From Epiperipatus broadwayi (lineage: Eukaryota > Onychophora > Udeonychophora > Euonychophora > Peripatidae): a stretch of 64,000 bases of DNA. A model generated the notes under the pieces. That model had not been told where the DNA came from, did no database searches, and was given only the letters and a program-made list of their open reading frames with translations. Of the stretch, positions 58,815-64,000 are shown in pieces. The stretch's first letter is position 1. Each line of letters opens with the position of its first letter. The position numbers and the translations under genes were made by a program. The stretch lies in NCBI GenBank assembly GCA_028023455.1, contig JAQFVV010006305.1, forward strand, positions 2,843,001-2,907,000. The letters are read 5' to 3'.

Positions 58815-59640
58815 ATGATAAAAATTTGGGATATCCCAAAGATGGAACATGAGGCAGTGGAGTTCTTCCAAAGTAAAAGTTTTCTCCCCTCTCAAAATGT
58901 GTGTGCCAATGGCCATCAAATGATACTTTATGTGAGTCCAAGGGAACAATGGAAGGGCAACATTGGTGCATGTCAAAGTTGCATAGCACTTTGAAAGGAA
59001 CCTGGTTTGAGGGCTGCAAATTCTCATTGGTTACAGCCAGCTGAATCATTTATTATTGAACTAAAAACCAATTGACCATACAATCAGGAATAAATGATTT
59101 GGATTTGAACAGGAGCACTGTCATTGCATGGAAGCAACATTTGAGAGAAGCCTGTACAGAAAGTGTGCTATCTCACTCACTTGCAAAATTGGAGGCCATA
59201 AAAAATTGTAGAGGTTGACAAAACTCTATTCACTAAATGCAAAAACCAACAGGGAAGAATTCTTTCACAACAGTGGTTATTTGATGGTTTATGTAGAGAA
59301 AGGAAAGAGTGTTTTATTGTCACTATTTCCAGTCAAACAGCATCTGTTCTCCTAGATGCCATTAAACAACATAGTACCAGGATCCTCCATATATTCTGAC
59401 TGTTGGAAGGCCTACAAAAGTGATGAATTGAATGCTGCAGGTTACCAACATTTCAAAGTCAATCACATATAATTTTGTTGATCCTTCTACTGGGGCACAT
59501 ATGCAAAACATAGAAAGACTTTGGGGGCTATTAAAATGGCACAATAAAAGAGAGAGGGGGATCACTCGACATCACCTGGAGTCATATAGTTAAATTCATG
59601 TGGCAATGATTGCACCATGATGAAGATATATTTGACACTA
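58815..59640 (+). pseudogene. Merlin/IS1595-like DDE transposase, broken
   Basis: From ATG 58815 the frame reads AVEFFQSKSFLP, then a zinc ribbon (CANGH ... CQSC), and breaks near 59000. Shifted frames continue with GTWFEG, STVIAWKQHLREAC (helix-turn-helix-like), VEVDKTLF with the first catalytic Asp, QQWLFDGLCRE, IYSDCWKAY with the second Asp (just after a stop at about 59397), GYQHFKVNH, NFVDPSTGAHMQNIERLWG with the likely third acidic residue (Glu), and HLESY. This is the motif order of the ISXO2-like/IS1595 transposase family used by Merlin. At least three frameshifts plus stops, so inactive. Minus-strand frames at 58806-59049 are shadows. Confidence 0.8.
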
Positions 59641-59714
59641 TATTACAAGCCATTACTATATCATCTCTGTAAATTTTACAATTTCTAAATTGTTGTAATT
59701 TGTCCACATCTTGT

Positions 59715-61043
59715 GGCAAACTATTTTTTTAATCTGCTGATATTAGTTAAGTATGCTACAATCTGTTTGAAAAAAGCTTCTCTAAATAATTTTGCTCCAA
59801 ATAAGCCTCAAAATTTGAATGTTTCTCTAAATAATTTTACGCTGAAAGCCTAAAAATTTAAATCTTTTTGCCTATTTTTTGTGGAACTATCTTCTTTAAA
59901 TAATTGTTTGCTAAAGCCTGCTGTTATCGTCTGCCATCTTTGTTGTATTTTTTAAACCACCAAATAACCATTGCTAAACTACCTTTTTTAATCTGCTGTT
60001 GTTAGTTAAGTGTGCTGCAATCTGTTCTCTAAATAATTATGCTCCAATAAGTCTCAAAATAATATTCTTTTTAATGGACTTTTATGCTGCAAACATCAAG
60101 TGCCTACTACAAATACCAGACAAATCAGTCTGGAAGAAAATTGGTAATTTTTTTTTACTTCAGATCTCTATGAATTTATTTTAAAAACTTATTAATATTT
60201 AAATGATATGCCATAATTTCAAAGCAGAGAATAATTAATTTGATAAATTTTTGGGAAAGACAATTAGAAGATCTCTGGTGTAATATTCCTATTGCTTTTT
60301 AGCCTATATAAAATGCTGCTTTGAAATCTGATCACACAGACATATTTGTAAATGTTGAAAGTCTTTTATTTTTTAAATATTGATGAAGTCTTGTACATTT
60401 TTGAAAAGTACTTATTTTTGATCATGCGAGGGGGGAGTTGTATTTTATAAATTAGACCAAATTCTTTTTTTATAATTTATAGCTACTTTTATTTTTTAAA
60501 TAGCTATTAACCCATTTGTTAATTACTTAATAAATATTAATCTGTTATTAAGGTTTGTGAATTATTACATTCCATGTAAGAGTGTTGAAAGTCAGAAGTA
60601 TTTTTTTAAAAATGTACTGCATTCCCATCATCCACCATTAATGAAGCTTCATTAATTTTTTTAAGATTTAGTATTATAGTTTTTCTGATTTTGTAATTTG
60701 AATTTTTCTTCATGAAGGGAGGAGGTATGTTGCATTTGACATATTTTCACTGATTTCTGTTTTTGTAATTTGAATTTTATACTTATTTTTGATAAAATTC
60801 TTCATTCGGGGGTGGGGGTGTTTGACATATATTCACTGATTTCTGTAATTCAAATTTTATAGCATTTTCTTTAATTTTATTTTGATTTATGTTTTAGAAG
60901 GATTTGTTTGATTTTAAGCATTTTAAGTTTTCAATTTTAATAATTTTTGGATAGAAATTTATCACTTGCAGGCTTTTTGGGAATTCTTGATAGTACTGCA
61001 GCATTGCCTAGCAGCCACAGTACACCTAACCAACTAGTACCAA
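59715..61043 (-). repeat. Right long terminal inverted repeat
   Basis: Inverted partner of 56769-58075, with TGTTAGTTAAGTGTGCTGCA, GCAAACATCAAGTGCCTAC, TTTGAAATCTGATCACAC and CCATTAATGAAGCTTCATTA. The plus-strand frame at 59999-60184 and its left-arm counterpart on the minus strand (57554-57793) are the same sequence read in opposite orientation. Both start LLIKCAAICSLN/MLVKCAAICSLN and no family is recognised. Confidence 0.8.
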
Positions 61044-61159
61044 GACATGGCTGGTTTTAAAATCAAATAAAATTTATCTGTATTTTTATATTGGACTATT
61101 TTCATCATCTAATATGCGTGTTGAATGTCTTTAGAAAAGTTTAATTTTAATTAAATATT

Positions 61160-61295
61160 CCAAATACATTCAAATGTTAGTAATATCACAGCAAACAGGC
61201 TAGTAGATGCACCAACTGTTAGTAATATCACAGCAAACAGGTGAGTATATGCACCGACTGTTAGTAATATCACAGCAAGCAAGTTAGTACATGCA
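61160..61295 (-). repeat. ~38-bp tandem repeats in PLE tail (3 copies)
   Basis: Three units of TGTTAGTAATATCACAGCAA plus ACAGGCTAGTAGATGCACCA (with variation). The inverted partner at 62900-62990 has about two units, showing a copy-number change between arms. Confidence 0.85.
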
Positions 61296-61334
61296 CAATG
61301 TTTTGAGAGGTATTTTTCTCCTCTCTTATTCAGG

Positions 61335-61448
61335 TGTTTCTGGCCTGTTCAATGACAGTACTAGTATGGTATTTGAACCTGGTTCCTTAGATTCTTGATT
61401 ATTGAATTTTAAGGTAATATGCTACCCAACCGAGCCATCCTGACAAAG
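61335..61448 (-). repeat. tRNA-like sequence in PLE tail, minus copy
   Basis: Inverted copy of 62752-62850. On the minus strand it contains GCTCGGTTGGGTAGCATATT (box A-like) and GGAACCAGGTTCAAATACC (box B), and sits between the endonuclease frame and the tandem repeats exactly as in the plus copy. Confidence 0.7.
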
Positions 61449-61599
61449 GCAAGAATATGTAGTAATTTCATATACATATCTATGAGGTTCATAAGAACAA
61501 AGTTGATTAGTGGTTTCCATACATTATGTATATCATATTAGGTTGGCTTATTGGATTTTTTGTTATTATCATGTGAGCAGCTTTTTTAAATTTTCTTCT

Positions 61600-61800
61600 T
61601 TGTACCTTTACTTCTCTATCCAATATTTTTGTATTTTCCCAATTGAACATATGTTCATTGGCACAACTGTTTTCTTGCTTCTAATCATCAGTTTGTGTTC
61701 TTGCAAACACTTTACAATGGGGTGACTGGTCTTACCAATATATATTCTTCCACATTCACATGGTATTTTATAGATGCAGTTTTTTCTTTTCAGCATTTCA
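61600..61800 (-). pseudogene. Penelope-like GIY-YIG endonuclease, minus copy
   Basis: The frame 61608-61796 reads MLKRKNCIYKIPCECGRIYI then GKTSHPIVKCLQEHKLMI, the Cys-containing YIG box of Penelope-like endonucleases. It is followed by an I-CSIGKIQKYWIE block that corresponds to NWGNIKILDRG in the plus copy. A shift near 61660 has lost the ....H...NEH segment seen in the plus copy. RT absent. Confidence 0.78.
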
Positions 61801-61890
61801 AGTTTAGGCTTTGTAGATGTTAGAATACCTCATAGTGTGGTATGGCTCTGGAAAGCTGTTCTGATGTTATACTGATTGCAGATTTTCCTT

Positions 61891-62141
61891 CATTTGTCTG
61901 CTATTTTTGGAATGAATCTGAACAAGAACAAAAATTGGCATTCTTAGATGTTCTTGTGACAAGATTCCCTCATGGCAAAATCAAAATTACAGTTTACCAA
62001 AAACCTACACATACAGGAAAATATATATCCTTTACATCCAATCACATCAAAAATACAAAACATGGAGTGATACTATCACTGTGGAACAGAGCAAAAAAGT
62101 TTGTTCAGAGACCAGAAATTTGGGAAAACAAATCTATATAG
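61891..62141 (+). pseudogene. Penelope-like RT C-terminal part
   Basis: The frame continues the preceding minus-copy sequence by chance, so coding of element origin starts near 61895. EQKLAFLDVLVTRFPHGKI then TVYQKPTHTGKYISFTSNHI and LWNRAKKF match the FLDxLV...VYRKPTHT..Y...H....K...V..L..RA order of Penelope-like RTs. The frame stops at 62139-62141 and further linker blocks (NGYPSAVIK, SKNIRK, TLQG, KPKLEMLKKK) follow in shifted frames to about 62370. Catalytic motifs upstream are missing. Confidence 0.82.
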
Positions 62142-62370
62142 AACAAACTTTTATGAAAAATGGTTATCCATCAGCTGTCATTAAGTAAATGTTAAATAAA
62201 CAACAAAAAGAACCATCAAAAGAAAAGACAATTAGGGTACATTCCAAAAATATTAGATAAATTAAGGAAAATCTGCAATCAGTATAACATCAGAATAGCT
62301 TTCCAGAGCCATACCACACTACAAGGAATTCTAACATCTACAAAGCCTAAACTTGAAATGCTGAAAAAAA

Positions 62371-62724
62371 AACTGCATCTATGAAATACCATGTAAATGT
62401 GGGAGAACATATATTGGTGAGACCAGCCATCCCATTGAAAATTGCTTGAAAGAACATAAACTGATGATTAAAAAAGAGAAAACAGATGTGTCTAAGGTAG
62501 TAGACCATGTATGTACCAATGAACATATGTTCAATTGGGGAAATATAAAAATATTGGATAGAGGAAAAAATGTACAAAGAAGAAAATTTAAAGGAGCTGC
62601 TCACATGACATTGGCAAAAAATCCCACAAGCCAACCTAGTGTGACTATACATAATGTATGGAAACCACTAATCAACTTTGCTCTTAGGAAAAAGTGGAGA
62701 AATCAGGAGGAACCTCATAGATAG
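62371..62724 (+). pseudogene. Penelope-like GIY-YIG endonuclease, plus copy
   Basis: The open segment begins upstream of the Met at 62446 with CIYEIPCKCGRTYIGETSHP, a clean Cys/YIG box. It is followed by ENCLKEHKLMI, VVDHVCTNEHMFNWGNIKIL (with the conserved His region) and KGAAHMTLAKNPTSQPS, and ends EEPHR stop. The frame from 62372 to 62724 has no internal stop, so the endonuclease domain itself looks intact in sequence. It is cut off from a broken RT by frame changes in an A-run near 62360. The minus-strand frame 62347-62652 is a shadow. Confidence 0.82.
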
Positions 62725-62751
62725 GTATATGAAATTACTAAATAATGTTGC

Positions 62752-62850
62752 CTTTGGCAGGATAACTCAGTTGGTTAGAGCATCACCTTAAAATTCAATA
62801 ATAAAGAATCAAAGGACCCAGGTTCAAATCTCATGCTAGTACTGTTACTG
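62752..62850 (+). repeat. tRNA-like sequence in PLE tail, plus copy
   Basis: GGCAGGATAACTCAGTTGG and TTAGAGC give a good box A/D-arm. GACCCAGGTTCAAATCTC gives a good box B. The middle contains a ~20-base insert (TTCAATAATAAAGAATC), so it is not a functional tRNA. It may confer pol III promoter activity or mark a SINE captured by the element. Confidence 0.7.
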
Positions 62851-62899
62851 ATCAGGCCAACAAAACCTGAAGAAGAGGGGAGAAAAATACCTCTTGAAA

Positions 62900-62992
62900 C
62901 AGTGTGCATATATTAACTTGTTTGCTGTGATCTTACTAACAGTTGGTGCATATACTAACCTGTTTGCTGTGATATTACTAACAGTTGAATGT
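62900..62992 (+). repeat. ~38-bp tandem repeats in PLE tail (2 copies)
   Basis: GCATATATTAACTTGTTTGC then TGTGATCTTACTAACAGTTG, twice. Inverted counterpart of 61160-61295. Confidence 0.85.
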
Positions 62993-63084
62993 ATTTGGAA
63001 TATTTAAATAAAATTAAACTTTTCTAAAGAGATTCAACACACATATTAGATGATGGAAATAGTCCAATATAAAAATACTGCAAG

Positions 63085-64000
63085 AACACCATCATCACAA
63101 ACCTCCAGAAAAACACTAAATAAAATTTACACTTATACTTTGAATGAAAACAAAAATAATTATAAAAAAATAACACTCTTTTGGTGTAATCAAATGTTTT
63201 GGAGTAGCTATAAGGTGGATGGAAAACTGCACACTAGAGCAAACATGAAGTTGAGTACAAAAATAAGCAATAATTGTAGAAGTCATACTACCATGAATGA
63301 TGATGATCTGATGTTTTATAGCAGTTTTGCTAATCAACCAAAACTTAGCCACTGCCCATGAAAAGAAGACATCTGTGGTTAAAAGATGAAATAATTTCAG
63401 TACTTAATTAAGAATCATTATGTCATTTTGCCCTACATGATATTAAAATAACCAGTCTTGAGTTGAAAAAGAGATTGTTTATAACTTATTAATTAACAAA
63501 CTTAAACAATAACTTATATTATTTAAATAATTATTATATTTTTAAATAAAAACAACCTTCTTTTTTTACTCTTAAAAAACCCTTTAAAAATAATAAATGT
63601 TAACCCTTTAATTTGCATGTTTAATAAAATATTTTATTATTAAAATTTTAACTTTTATAATTAAATAACTTGGTAATTAGAACCAAGTAATTATTAAATA
63701 CATGTAAGCACAAACATTTACACACACACACACATAGATAGAAAGTTAACTATTGCTTTAACTTAAGTTGCTTTATTAACTAAATGAAGCTAATTTAAAT
63801 AACTAAATTTATTATTTAGCTACAAAAACTAATTCATTCAAAATTTAACTGTCTTAATAACCTTACTAATTAAAAATATCTATCTTTAATAACTAATTAA
63901 AATTAAAACAGTAACTAATAATTTTTTTTTAACAATAACTTGTTATTATTTAAATCTAGTTTATTAAGCTTTATTTTTAAATTAAAAAACATTTAATTCA
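63085..64000. other. AT-rich intergenic DNA
   Basis: No gene supported. The frames at 63050-63361 (plus) and 63116-63352 (minus) overlap each other and show no motif. A short (AC)n tract at 63721-63734. Confidence 0.5.

Larger units (their letters stand above)
56769..61043 (+). mobile_element. Merlin/IS1595-type DNA transposon with long TIRs
   Basis: A 4.28-kb unit bounded by TTGGTACTAGTTGG at both ends in inverted orientation. The inverted repeats are about 1.3 kb each and a decayed transposase gene lies between. The transposase is of the ISXO2-like/IS1595 fold used by the eukaryotic Merlin superfamily (established). Known Merlin elements usually have short inverted repeats, so the ~1.3-kb arms are unusual. 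No convincing 8-9 bp target duplication: the left flank ends GAATGAAAGAAG, the right begins GACATGGC. Confidence 0.7.
61080..61890 (-). mobile_element. Penelope-like element family A, minus copy
   Basis: 5'-truncated Penelope-like 3' end in minus orientation. It runs from the RT-endonuclease linker (junction at about 61890) through the GIY-YIG frame and tRNA-like region to the tandem ~38-bp repeats and a terminus at TATTTTTATATTGG. It lies only about 37 bp from the end of the Merlin-type element. Inverted partner of 62264-63078. Confidence 0.75.
61891..63078 (+). mobile_element. Penelope-like element family A, plus copy
   Basis: Plus-strand copy, 5' truncated in the RT domain and head-to-head with the minus copy. 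It contains RT C-terminus, linker, GIY-YIG endonuclease, a tRNA-like segment and tandem repeats, and ends at CCAATATAAAAATAC. Inverted arrangements of Penelope-like copies with a truncated partner are established for the group. Confidence 0.8.

Noticed and set aside
58806-59049. Two overlapping minus-strand frames of 73-79 codons
   Set aside because: They are antisense shadows of the transposase zinc-ribbon region on the plus strand.
62455-62480. CTGATGA in the Penelope endonuclease as a hammerhead
   Set aside because: It encodes conserved protein residues (KLMIK) and lacks the flanking stems.
62752-62850. Functional tRNA gene
   Set aside because: A ~20-base insert and no 3' acceptor pairing. 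Present symmetrically in both Penelope arms.

Overview
This is an AT-rich animal window (roughly three quarters A+T by eye) with no host gene that I can support. Everything recognisable is a transposable-element relic or a simple repeat. The mix of element types (Penelope-like, RTE-like, a non-LTR element with a CCHC knuckle, Ty3/gypsy, Merlin/IS1595-type DNA transposon, tRNA-derived SINEs, hammerhead-bearing short repeats) points to an invertebrate metazoan. The sequence alone does not separate flatworm, cnidarian, mollusc and chelicerate. No mitochondrial, bacterial or viral-genome segment was seen.

Layout. 1-9 kb: AT-rich intergenic DNA with an old ~0.8 kb dispersed repeat (1140-1960), a hammerhead/tRNA-like repeat (4370-4570), a 3' fragment of the same family (7070-7190) and one tRNA-SINE (7688-7785). 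9.3-12.3 kb: a decayed Ty3/gypsy element on the minus strand. 12.4-13.1 kb: a Penelope-like 3' end. 14.4-16.5 kb: a probable solo LTR with a TATA/initiator promoter. 16.5-18.1 kb: three foldback repeats. 19.1-20.0 kb: a cluster of hammerhead/tRNA-like repeats. 22.3-23.1 kb: two head-to-head Penelope-like 3' ends. 24.3-32.4 kb: SINEs with clear target duplications, a broken non-LTR retrotransposon split by a hammerhead repeat (28.5-29.6), and a 296-bp palindromic hammerhead element (30.9-31.2). 33-37 kb: microsatellites and minisatellites. 37.5-44.1 kb: a nested foldback, two related hammerhead repeats and a SINE. 44.8-46.7 kb: two consecutive 5'-truncated LINE copies with an ACATC tail. 47-54.5 kb: mostly featureless. 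54.5-63.1 kb: back-to-back RTE-like LINE, Merlin-type transposon with ~1.3-kb inverted repeats, and a head-to-head Penelope pair.

The most interesting theme is the repeated appearance of hammerhead self-cleaving ribozyme cores (CTGATGA ... GAAA with pairing stems I-III) in short, often palindromic repeats. At least three families occur: one coupled to a tRNA-like box B sequence (4.5, 19.2, 19.7, 28.85 kb), one at 39.4/43.97 kb, and one at 31.1 kb. The 43.97-kb copy keeps the conserved core and all three helices. Two insertions have 13- and 14-bp flanking duplications, so these are mobile units. They presumably move in trans with the LINE or Penelope machinery present here, which is inference.
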